From Winogradskyella pelagia (lineage in GTDB: Bacteria; Bacteroidota; Bacteroidia; Flavobacteriales; Flavobacteriaceae), in NCBI RefSeq assembly GCF_017581965.1, contig NZ_JAGEVF010000006.1, positions 155,846-219,845 of the forward strand: a stretch of 64,000 bases of DNA. The letters are read 5' to 3'. The translations under genes and the position numbers were made by a program. The notes beneath the pieces were generated by a model that saw only the letters and a program-made list of their open reading frames with translations, was not told the origin of the DNA and did not search any database. Position 1 is the first letter of the stretch; the number at the start of each line of letters is the position of its first letter. Positions 36,543-44,413 of the stretch are shown here, piece by piece.

Positions 36543-38666
36543 TTATTTTTTAAAAGGTAAAGTGATATTAAATGTTGCGCCTGTAGGTTTAAATTCATTA
36601 TCTACCACTTCAATACTTCCTTGCATAGCCTCAACTCTTGTCTTAACCATATAAAGACCCATTCCAGCACCACCCTCTTCTGCTGTATCTGTGAAAAAAA
36701 TATCAAAAATTCGGTGTTTATCTTTTTCTTTTATTCCTATTCCATTATCTGAAAAAAGAATAGTGACTTCATTCTTCGATGTCAAACTACTACATTTTAT
36801 AATTTTCTCTTTATTATCTTTCAATGCTTTAATTGAATTGGATATTAGATTGTCAAAAATATCCTCAATTGCTTTTCTATTATAATTCAGAATTAAATTA
36901 TCTTTTATCTCTACTATTGTTTTAATACCTTGTTCATTCAGTCTATCGTAATAAATATTATCAAAAAGATTTAGTATTAATTCCTTTAAATTTATTTCTT
37001 CCAGTTCAGTATCAGATTTGGCATATTTAAGCATAAAGTCTACACCTTTTCTTAGTTTCAACATTTCTTTATAAATACTCTTTGAAATACTAATAAATCT
37101 ATCTTCTAATTTTGGATTAGGGTAATTATTATAAAAGTACTCTGCACCTGTTAAAATATGGCCTAAAGTATGTTTTGTCATATGTGAAAACATAGCAGCA
37201 TAAGTTTGTAATGATACTAAACTCATAAACAAGTTTTCCTGCTGTTTACTTTCTTTTTCTAGCTTAGAGTAATCTTTAATACTTTTTGTAACACTACCTT
37301 GTATCTTTCCTAAATTTGCCTCTATACTTCTAAGTTTAGCTTGTACTTTTGGGGAAGCTTCTTTTTTTACTGATGCAATTTCTTTTTTAAGTGTTTTTAG
37401 GTCTTGATTTGCGGCTCCTAAACTTGACTTGGTATTTTCTCGCTCTACTTTTTTTACATTTTTAAAATAAGACTCTAATTGGACTATTTGCTCAATGATA
37501 AACTTTCTTAATTCCTCCCAAGCTTCATTTTCAACAAAACCTTGTCGATTGGTAGATTCTATTATTTCAGGATTATTTTCATCGGTTATTTCTACGTAAC
37601 CAAGTAAATCCCTAGTGCCAAATCTATCAAAAAAACCAGACCATCTTCTTTTATCGATTCCAAGTATATCTTTTTGTTTGTTTTGGTCAGCTACATATTC
37701 AGCAAATGGAGTGGTAATAATACCATCTCTATATATTTTTATTCCGTCAATTTCTGAATTGAAATGCTTTTTATATTTACTCTTTGCTGGTTGGTCAAAA
37801 TAATAAAGTGTCAATTTTAAAAATCCACAAGGTCTTACTGGAACATTTATTTTACTTAGGCTTCCTTTTTTATACTGTAATATTTCTTGAATTTTATTCT
37901 TCTTGTCAAATGTCAACTCAATTTTTTTGGTAGCGAAATCTATTAATTGAGTTTTTACCTTAATATCATCAAATTCTGTATAAGGAGACTTTATTGTAAT
38001 ATTAAAAGGGTATTTACTAGAAATAGATGAATTCGGAGGCACTAATTTAGATAGTTCTTTAAATGCTCTGCTAATATCATTTTCAGTCCATATCTCATTT
38101 ACTTGAGATATCTCTAGAGTTGTACCTTGCTTTTCATTTTCACCAATATCATACCAATATTTGTTTTCAACATCGGTAAAAAAAGGTTTATCATCTTCGA
38201 AATTTAATTTTAATTGAGAATCCTCAAGTTTAGAATAATATGACCAATCTGTTTCTAAACATAAAATATCTGAACTGTTCTTTTTCTGTGTTTTAAGAAC
38301 TAATTTATCTCCTAATTTATCAACCGCAAATCTACCTATTCCTTTCTTTCCTGCGACTTTTCTTTTGTGTGGTAATGGAGATAACCGTTCTCGCCTTTTA
38401 CTACTTGTACCAATAACCATCCATTTGTTTTTGATATCGGAAAATTGCATTCCTATACCATCATCTTTAATGATTATTTTTGAATTTGGAGTTAAAGGAT
38501 TTATATCAATAAATTCTACTGTAACATTTTCAGCATTTGCATCATATGCGTTTTTAACTAATTCAAACAGCGCAGTTATCCTATCAGTTATAAGTTCTCT
38601 ACCAATTAGTCTATAAGCACTAACATCAAAGTTAAATTTAATTGATTTCTCCTTTTTTAACGACAT
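36543..38666 (-). CDS. Dual GHKL ATPase: MORC/Hsp90-like domain plus histidine-kinase module
   Basis: This 707-residue cytoplasmic protein has two separate Bergerat ATP sites. The first (residues about 10-240) resembles Hsp90/MutL/MORC ATPases: 'ELVKNAYDAN' (35-44), 'KDDGIGM' (67-73) and 'GKKGIGRFA' (106-114), followed by a second-domain-like region to about 400. A coiled coil spans about 405-480. The second is a histidine kinase: His495 in 'MFSHMTKHTLGHI', N-box 'DNLISNSIKAL' (605-615), G1 'DNGIGI' (640-645), F-box 'IFDIFFT' and G2 'GGAGMGLYMVK' (665-675). No membrane helix is present. It is coupled by a TAATG overlap to the DNA methyltransferase, so it may sense DNA. Confidence 0.88.
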   Translation of the reverse strand: MSLKKEKSIKFNFDVSAYRLIGRELITDRITALFELVKNAYDANAENVTVEFIDINPLTPNSKIIIKDDGIGMQFSDIKNKWMVIGTSSKRRERLSPLPHKRKVAGKKGIGRFAVDKLGDKLVLKTQKKNSSDILCLETDWSYYSKLEDSQLKLNFEDDKPFFTDVENKYWYDIGENEKQGTTLEISQVNEIWTENDISRAFKELSKLVPPNSSISSKYPFNITIKSPYTEFDDIKVKTQLIDFATKKIELTFDKKNKIQEILQYKKGSLSKINVPVRPCGFLKLTLYYFDQPAKSKYKKHFNSEIDGIKIYRDGIITTPFAEYVADQNKQKDILGIDKRRWSGFFDRFGTRDLLGYVEITDENNPEIIESTNRQGFVENEAWEELRKFIIEQIVQLESYFKNVKKVERENTKSSLGAANQDLKTLKKEIASVKKEASPKVQAKLRSIEANLGKIQGSVTKSIKDYSKLEKESKQQENLFMSLVSLQTYAAMFSHMTKHTLGHILTGAEYFYNNYPNPKLEDRFISISKSIYKEMLKLRKGVDFMLKYAKSDTELEEINLKELILNLFDNIYYDRLNEQGIKTIVEIKDNLILNYNRKAIEDIFDNLISNSIKALKDNKEKIIKCSSLTSKNEVTILFSDNGIGIKEKDKHRIFDIFFTDTAEEGGAGMGLYMVKTRVEAMQGSIEVVDNEFKPTGATFNITLPFKK

Positions 38667-39775
38667 TAGCTCATTTCGTTTATTTGTTCAAATAATGCCT
38701 TTGCAAGTAACGGAGGTACTGCATTTCCGATTTGCTGTTGCATATACATTAATGTTCCTTCAAAAATAAAAGTATCAGGAAAGCTCTGTAACCTAGCTGC
38801 TTCTCTAACCGATAAACCTCTGTTTTCAAAAGGGTGTATTAGCATATTTTTTCTATAGTTAGAAATGACTACTGATGGTTTTTCAGAATCTAGTCGTTTA
38901 TAAATACCCGAATGACAATTATTTTTATCAGCATAATTTTTCATTAAATCATCTGGAATTGCTTTCCAATTTTGTCCTTGTTTAATATGCTTGTATCTTT
39001 CCAAAACATAATCTTTATTTCTTGAAACATAATTTTGGAATGAAAAATTAGAATTCACTCTCATTTTATCTGCAAATTCATTATTGGCTAAACTTGTATA
39101 AGGTAAAGATTCAATAAAATCTCCATTTTGTAAATTTGGTAAATCTAAAATTGCATCCGCAACAGTATACTTATTAATTGAAGCTTCTGGAAACTTAAAC
39201 TTTATCCCATTTTTATTTCCAACCATAAAAAACCGCTTTCTATCTTGAGGAACACCATAATCTGAGGCAGTTAATACATCAAAATTTACAGTATAACCCA
39301 GATTTTCAAGTCGCTTTTTTAGCACCTCTACCACTTTCCCTTTTTGAAAACTTCTAAAACCTTCTACATTTTCAAAAACACACCATTCAGGTTCTAATTC
39401 TTCAATAAACCTTAAGAATTCTTCAAATAAGCTATTTTTTTCATTACGAGCATTTCGCGTAACTGTATTTGATAAAGAAAATCCTTGACAAGGTGGTCCA
39501 CCAAACAAGACAAACGGGTTTTTAGAAATTAGTTTAGTTGGGTTGACTTTTCTAATATCCTCTACAATTACTCTAGATGACTTATGATTATTGCTAAAAG
39601 TATCTGCTGCATACTTATCATTTTCAACAGCAAAGGAAATATTTATACCAGCCATTTCAGCACCAAGGCTCATACCTCCTGCTCCACTAAAGATATCACA
39701 ACCAAGTATAGAAGTATTTATATCTTGATTGATATTTAGTTCAACTGGTATTTCATTATTTATTAATGTGCTCAT
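38666..39775 (-). CDS. DNA (cytosine-5) methyltransferase
   Basis: This 369-residue enzyme has the ordered C5-methylase motifs: I 'DIFSGAGGMSLG', IV 'GGPPCQGFS' with catalytic Cys96, VI 'FENVEG', VIII 'PQDRKRFF', and X 'QQIGNAVPP'. The target-recognition region between VIII and IX (about residues 205-310) is of moderate size; its sequence target cannot be read. It methylates cytosine using AdoMet. No restriction endonuclease is encoded beside it. Instead it is coupled to a GHKL ATPase/kinase, receiver and Cys-peptidase-like protein. It starts 6 bp after the HTH gene. Confidence 0.95.
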   Translation of the reverse strand: MSTLINNEIPVELNINQDINTSILGCDIFSGAGGMSLGAEMAGINISFAVENDKYAADTFSNNHKSSRVIVEDIRKVNPTKLISKNPFVLFGGPPCQGFSLSNTVTRNARNEKNSLFEEFLRFIEELEPEWCVFENVEGFRSFQKGKVVEVLKKRLENLGYTVNFDVLTASDYGVPQDRKRFFMVGNKNGIKFKFPEASINKYTVADAILDLPNLQNGDFIESLPYTSLANNEFADKMRVNSNFSFQNYVSRNKDYVLERYKHIKQGQNWKAIPDDLMKNYADKNNCHSGIYKRLDSEKPSVVISNYRKNMLIHPFENRGLSVREAARLQSFPDTFIFEGTLMYMQQQIGNAVPPLLAKALFEQINEMS

Positions 39776-39781
39776 TTACTT

Positions 39782-40000
39782 TTAAAGTTTTACAAGCTTT
39801 AAATCTTTACATATTTCTTTCATTACTTCACTAGGGTCTACGTCTAATGCTAAAGCAATAAGATAAAGTTCATCAACTTTCAACTTTGTTTTCTTATTAT
39901 TAGATAACTCACTTAACCTAGTTTTACTTAGCCCAGTTTTTCTAGCAACATCAGAACGATTTACTGATTTTCTTGACAAATACAAACCTAATTCAGTCAT
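39782..40000 (-). CDS. Small Cro/C1-type HTH regulator
   Basis: This 72-residue protein is a single Cro/C1 (XRE) helix-turn-helix domain: 'SRKSVNRSDVARKTGLSKTR' covers the first helices and the turn, with 'LYLIALALDVDPSEVM' at the end. It is the first gene of the operon, 6 bp before the methyltransferase, like the controller proteins of restriction-modification systems. It probably represses or times the operon, binding dyads in the region upstream of its start. Confidence 0.88.
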   Translation of the reverse strand: MTELGLYLSRKSVNRSDVARKTGLSKTRLSELSNNKKTKLKVDELYLIALALDVDPSEVMKEICKDLKLVKL

Positions 40001-40073
40001 TTTTATCTGTTTTTAAGACTATAAATTTAAAAAATAAGAAATATCATTCCGACTTTCTAAACTTTAAATTTAA

Positions 40074-40103
40074 ATATTGTCCGAATATAAGAACATTTGT
40101 TCT
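40074..40103. promoter_or_regulatory. Adjacent dyads upstream of the defence-like operon
   Basis: Two inverted repeats lie about 75-100 bp upstream of the HTH start: ATATT-GTCCG-AATAT (40074-40088) and AGAACA-TT-TGTTCT (40090-40103). They are good candidates for operators of the HTH protein. I found no clear TAnnTTTG box on the minus strand here. Confidence 0.4.
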
Positions 40104-40663
40104 GACTATTGAATATTTTGATAAGATTTTCCATTCCACACACATTACGCTTCCCTCCTACGTCGTCGCATAAAAAGTGTTCCATTAACATCGTAGAAGA
40201 AACCTTTAAGAATAAATTTTTTTAGGAAACTTAAGAAGAACCTTTCGCTTTTAACCAAAGCTCAAGTTACATAACGCAGAACATTATAGGACAAATACTA
40301 TTGTTGGTTATTTAATGATAGTGTACCACTTTATCAACTATAATGATATTATGTTAATTATCCCAGAAGCTTTAGTATTAATAGTTTTAATGTGCAGTAC
40401 TTGGGCATTAAACTAGAAACAGTTTGCTTCACAGATCTATAAAAGCATTTTTTCCTATAATTTGCCGTTATGTCAAATGTCCGCTGTCAAATACTCAAAT
40501 GTTTTTTATAAAACCAAAAATGAGAAATTTTCCTAATTTTAAAAGTGCAGTATTTATTATAATACTCGAATTTATTTTTTAAGTTTATTTTTAACAAACT
40601 GTTTTGAATACATATAAATAATTCTTATTTTACTCATAACTAACCTTTTATAGTATTTTGAGT
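40104..40663. other. Gene-free AT-rich stretch
   Basis: No gene is supported in this 560-bp stretch between the divergent HTH gene and the T9SS protein gene. It has many A/T runs, scattered stops in all frames, and one more GC-rich patch (about 40145-40170). No RNA gene or terminator was recognised. Confidence 0.5.
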
Positions 40664-41596
40664 ATGAAAAATCTTTACATTTTACTTTTTTATTTTTCGG
40701 TTTGCAATTTATCCAGCGGACAAATATTAGCCTTTGACAATTTTTCTTATCCTGATGGACCACTTGTCGGGAATGGTGCTTGGGCTGCGACCTATGGTAG
40801 TTCAAATACAATACCAGTAATTTCTGGAGAAGTATTAATTGACATGGATGGTTTGAGCCCTAGTGCTGGAACAAACCTATCGTTTAGTTCAGTATCTGGA
40901 GACATTTTCTATAGTTTGGATTTTACTGTAACTGATGTAATTTCGATGGTCGGTGGCGCAGATCGTGAAACCTTTGCGTACTTATTTGATGCAACGGCAA
41001 TGTTGGCAGGATGGCGAGCTAGGATAGATGTGGTCTCACCTACTGCCTCTGGAGATTACTCTATTGGCATTTCTACAGGTTCTAATGCAGCTGATACTGT
41101 TTGGCCAAATGATTTAACAGTTGGAGTTACCTATAATGCTATTGTTAGATACAACCAAATCGAAGATATTGCAGAATTATGGATTAATGCGTCTTCACAG
41201 AGTGATCCCTCAATTTTAGGAACTGATGGATTAACTCCTTTAACTATGGTCGCTTTTGGCCTTCGCCAATCAAATTCACAAATTAATGAAACTGTTTTAG
41301 TTGACAACGTATTAGTATCTTCTTCATTTAACGAAATTCTCCGTATTAATGAATCCATAATTAAAGATTTTAAACTATTTCCAAATCCTGCTAATAGGAA
41401 TTCACAGAGTGTTTATATTACAAGCAAACACAATGGGTCTAAGAATGTAGAAGTCTTTAATGTACTGGGAGAAAAACTATTTACAACAGTAATTCAAGGA
41501 GAAGAATTAAATATTTCCAGATTAACTGAAGGTTTGTATGTCCTGAAGATTACCGAGAATAATATTACGATTACCCGAAAGTTAGTCGTCAACTAA
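40664..41596 (+). CDS. T9SS-secreted surface protein with type A sorting domain
   Basis: This 310-residue exported protein has a signal peptide (about 1-19, ending 'LSSGQ'), a lectin/LamG-like beta-sandwich region ('FDNFSYPDGPLVGNGAW', 'YSLDFTVTDV', 'ETVLVDNVLVS'), and a C-terminal type A sorting domain (about 235-310: 'FKLFPNPANR', 'VEVFNVLGEKLF', 'GLYVLKI', ending 'KLVVN'). The sorting domain directs export by the type IX system and attachment to the cell surface. The ATG at 40664 gives a proper signal peptide. It lies between the operon and the right-hand copy of the direct repeat. Confidence 0.85.
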   Translation: MKNLYILLFYFSVCNLSSGQILAFDNFSYPDGPLVGNGAWAATYGSSNTIPVISGEVLIDMDGLSPSAGTNLSFSSVSGDIFYSLDFTVTDVISMVGGADRETFAYLFDATAMLAGWRARIDVVSPTASGDYSIGISTGSNAADTVWPNDLTVGVTYNAIVRYNQIEDIAELWINASSQSDPSILGTDGLTPLTMVAFGLRQSNSQINETVLVDNVLVSSSFNEILRINESIIKDFKLFPNPANRNSQSVYITSKHNGSKNVEVFNVLGEKLFTTVIQGEELNISRLTEGLYVLKITENNITITRKLVVN

Positions 41597-41606
41597 ATCA
41601 TTCAAG

Positions 41607-41648
41607 ATTCATGAGCTCAGTAACTTAAAATAGATATCTCGCGAATAA
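41607..41648 (+). repeat. Right copy of imperfect direct repeat flanking the island
   Basis: ATTCATGAGCTC (41607-41618) and GCGAATAA (41641-41648) with a similar A-rich middle match the left copy at 34827-34869 in the same orientation, spaced about 6.8 kb. It follows the stop of the T9SS protein gene by about 10 bp. Confidence 0.45.
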
Positions 41649-41851
41649 AGCCCGTCCTTATCCCGAATCAAGTTTGAGACAGGCGCCACGCAAGTACATT
41701 ATACTTTTAATTATGGATTATGTGGTGGATGATTTATAGTTAAAACAAATAGAAACTATAGATTTAAAATAGTCTCGAACAGTAAATCTAAACCATTTTT
41801 TGAATAGCACTTTTTAGTAGTATTTAACATAATCTGAGATATAAGAACTAT

Positions 41852-42541
41852 TTAACTGCTCGCAGCTGTTGTTGCAGCAATTGAAGATGTCATCACCACA
41901 ACGAGCATGGTTAAAATTACATCGTGTACCTCTTTAATGGTAGTGCTTATAACCAAGCTATTTTTTGCATCAGCGATAACACGTTTTATGTTGTCTTTAC
42001 AGCGCTTAGCCCGATCTTTACCATAAACGGTTTTATTTAAATCACAAGTGTCTATAAGACTAATGAGCATCAGCTCCTCTAATGTTGGTTTAGTATTTGA
42101 TTCTATGAGTTCGTATAATCGCTTGCGCAGCACATGCTCTGGCTTAGCGTTAACGGTTGGAAATTTATCATTGTTAAATACCCAGAGAAATTTTTGTTCT
42201 CTTTTAACCAAAATTCCCTTTAAAATAAGCTTATCGAGAATTTCTTTTTTAATGGCGCGTTCTTTGTTGCCCAACTTTTCTATCCAATATTTAAGCGAGC
42301 GTTCTTTTTTTGAGGTTCTCAAGAGTTCTAAATACCTCTCCAGCAATACGTCATCTAGGCGTTCTGAGCTATTTACAACCACTTTTTTGTTAACTATTTT
42401 GATAGATTCTTTTAAGGACAATTCTAATAATATAGCACCAGCCAAGCCATAGGTTAAGGCAAATGGCCCTGAAACAAAAGTTCCCTTTTCATCATCTAAT
42501 GCCAATAGCAGCATTTTATCTGCCAAGTTTAAGTCTATCAT
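41852..42541 (-). CDS. GPP34 (GOLPH3-like) family protein
   Basis: This 229-residue protein has the GPP34 pattern: 'LNLADKMLLLALDDEKGTFVSG' in part at the N-terminus, 'LAGAILLELSLKESI' after it, and helical middle and C-terminal parts with 'LIDTCDLNKTVYG'. Eukaryotic GOLPH3 binds phosphatidylinositol-4-phosphate; bacterial relatives have no settled role, though a membrane-associated function is likely. The C-terminus is hydrophobic and small-residue-rich ('VVVMTSSIAATTAASS'), unlike a typical soluble end. It is divergent from rlmF. Confidence 0.85.
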   Translation of the reverse strand: MIDLNLADKMLLLALDDEKGTFVSGPFALTYGLAGAILLELSLKESIKIVNKKVVVNSSERLDDVLLERYLELLRTSKKERSLKYWIEKLGNKERAIKKEILDKLILKGILVKREQKFLWVFNNDKFPTVNAKPEHVLRKRLYELIESNTKPTLEELMLISLIDTCDLNKTVYGKDRAKRCKDNIKRVIADAKNSLVISTTIKEVHDVILTMLVVVMTSSIAATTAASS

Positions 42542-42709
42542 AATATAGGTTTGAATACATCTGTTAGTTTGTCTAAACGTATAAATGTTACACTAAAGGT
42601 GTATTAATTACAATTCTATTGGTGATTTACATGTTTTTAAACAATCTATGGGATGATCAAATCCTTAGCCTATAAATATTGTAATTTTACAGTTCATTAA
42701 ACAAGCACT

Positions 42710-43582
42710 TTGCATCCTAACAATAATCATCACGCACCCTACGATTTTAAGGCTTTAATACAAGCCCATCCACTATTATCTAAATACGTCCACGTGGGTA
42801 AGGCTGGTATTGATACCATTAATTTTGCCGATACAAATGCCGTAGTGCATCTAAATACAGCACTTTTAAAGCATCACTATGGGCTTAACGATTGGCGCAT
42901 CCCTCCTAACTACCTCTGCCCTCCTATTCCTGGTAGAGCAGACTATATCCATTACCTGAAGGATTTACTTGCACAAGATGGCTTGCCTACACACATAAAA
43001 GGATTGGATATTGGCACTGGAGCCAATTGTATTTATCCCATACTCGCTAACCGTATCTATCAATGGCATATGATTGGGAGCGACATAAATCCTGCAGCGA
43101 TTAGCTATGCCAAGGCAAATATCAATGCCACAAAAGGCTTAAATGAGGCCATAGAGATTAGACATCAGACCACTAATGCTCATATATTTGAAGGCATACT
43201 CCTAGAGAACGAGTATGTTCATTTTACCATGTGTAATCCACCCTTTCATGCCTCGGAAGAAGAGGCTTTAAAAGGTACCCTTCGGAAACTGCGTAATCTG
43301 GGAGATCAAGCACCATATCGCACAAAAAAAGAAATCGTTTTAAATTTTGGTGGGCAAGCCAATGAGCTATGGTGTAATGGTGGAGAAGCCCTTTTTATCA
43401 AACGAATGATAAAACAAAGTGTTGCTTTCAAATCTCGCGTAGGATGGTTTACCACCTTGGTCTCCAAAAAAGAACATCTCCCGAAACTATACAAGCAACT
43501 CTCCAAATTAAAGGCCACACACCAAACGATTCCTATGGCACAAGGCCATAAACAAAGTAGAATTCTTGCCTGGAAGTTCTAA
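42710..43582 (+). CDS. rlmF: 23S rRNA (adenine(1618)-N6)-methyltransferase
   Basis: This 290-residue AdoMet-dependent methylase matches RlmF: 'HAPYDFKALIQAHPLL', 'DWRIPPNYLCPPIPGRADYIHYL' in part, the AdoMet loop 'LDIGTGANCIYP', and the adenine-N6 motif 'CNPPFHAS'. It modifies A1618 of 23S rRNA. A TTG at 42710 is the only usable start: an in-frame TAA lies 9 nt upstream and the next ATG would lose conserved residues. It ends ahead of a strong bidirectional terminator. Confidence 0.92.
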   Translation: MHPNNNHHAPYDFKALIQAHPLLSKYVHVGKAGIDTINFADTNAVVHLNTALLKHHYGLNDWRIPPNYLCPPIPGRADYIHYLKDLLAQDGLPTHIKGLDIGTGANCIYPILANRIYQWHMIGSDINPAAISYAKANINATKGLNEAIEIRHQTTNAHIFEGILLENEYVHFTMCNPPFHASEEEALKGTLRKLRNLGDQAPYRTKKEIVLNFGGQANELWCNGGEALFIKRMIKQSVAFKSRVGWFTTLVSKKEHLPKLYKQLSKLKATHQTIPMAQGHKQSRILAWKF

Positions 43583-43632
43583 TAATACGTCTGTATTAGA
43601 AAATTAGGTAAATTCATTTTAAATATTTAAAC

Positions 43633-43663
43633 AAAAAGCCACCACTGCCTGTGGTGGCTTTTT
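43633..43663. terminator. Strong bidirectional terminator
   Basis: AAAAAGCCACCAC and GTGGTGGCTTTTT form a perfect 13-bp stem around TGCCT, with A and T runs on both sides. It serves rlmF on the plus strand and the fasciclin gene on the minus strand. Confidence 0.92.
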
Positions 43664-43686
43664 AAATTTATCTCAAGAGATAGGTT

Positions 43687-44271
43687 TTATTTTGGCATTA
43701 CAACCGTATCAATAGCGTGAATAACGCCATTGGAAGCTGCAACATCTGCTATAGCAACAGTGGATGAACCACCATTAGCATCCGTTAATACCACTTTACC
43801 ATCATTAAGGCTTAAATCAATACTTCCACCTTGAACTGTAGTTACTGTAAATTTCCCATCATTGTTAGTAATGGCGTCTATCACAGCACCTGCTTCAAAT
43901 TTTCCTGCAACTACATGATAGGTTAATATACCTGTTAACTGGTCTTTGCTTTCTGGCAGCAATAAGGTTTCAACCGTACCTTCTGGCAATTTTGCAAAAG
44001 CGTCATTGGTTGGAGCAAAAACAGTAAAAGGACCTTCACCACTTAAAGTTTCGGCTAAGTCGGCAGCAACTACAGCAGTCACAAGAGTCGAGAAATTATC
44101 GTTTCCAGATGCTACACCGACAATATTTGGTGTTTCCTCTACAACTTCCTCAACTTCCATTACTTCTTCTACCTCGGTAGTTTCTTCCGTATTGTCTTTT
44201 TTCTTATCGCCGCATCCTACAAATAAAAATGTACTTAATGCTAAAATGCTTAATGTTTTAATTGTTTTCAT
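43687..44271 (-). CDS. Fasciclin-domain lipoprotein
   Basis: This 194-residue lipoprotein has a signal with lipobox 'LFVGCGDKK' (Cys near residue 20), an acidic Glu/Val-rich linker ('EETTEVEEVMEVEEVVEE'), and one fasciclin (FAS1) domain from about residue 50 with 'NFSTLVTAVVAADLAETL', 'FTVFAPTNDAFAKLP', 'LTYHVVAGKF' and 'NGVIHAIDTVVMP'. FAS1 domains mediate adhesion or matrix contact. It should sit on the outer membrane or cell surface. Single gene, ending at the shared terminator. Confidence 0.93.
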   Translation of the reverse strand: MKTIKTLSILALSTFLFVGCGDKKKDNTEETTEVEEVMEVEEVVEETPNIVGVASGNDNFSTLVTAVVAADLAETLSGEGPFTVFAPTNDAFAKLPEGTVETLLLPESKDQLTGILTYHVVAGKFEAGAVIDAITNNDGKFTVTTVQGGSIDLSLNDGKVVLTDANGGSSTVAIADVAASNGVIHAIDTVVMPK

Positions 44272-44413
44272 TTTGTATTTATTAGTTAATAGGCTAAAGT
44301 TAAGGATTACTCTTTTTTGTTTAGCATTATTAACAAAACATTAAACAAAATAAATATGACCGCCGAAGGGTTTATTAAATTTTAATCGAACCGTTACCGC
44401 GATTTATTGCTAT

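Noticed and set aside
38666..39775. A plain type II restriction-modification pair
   Set aside because: No gene in the operon shows endonuclease motifs; the partners are a kinase-like ATPase, receiver and Cys-peptidase-like protein.
40572..40811. A 79-codon minus-strand open frame opposite the T9SS protein start
   Set aside because: It overlaps the signal-peptide region of a well supported gene and has a composition typical of antisense translation.
43633..43663. Hairpin GCCACCAC as part of a CRISPR or repeat array
   Set aside because: Single copy with A and T runs on both sides; an ordinary bidirectional terminator.
43946..44344. A 132-codon plus-strand open frame opposite the fasciclin gene
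   Set aside because: It mirrors the low-complexity Glu/Val linker of the fasciclin protein (Ser/Thr runs) and has no independent support.
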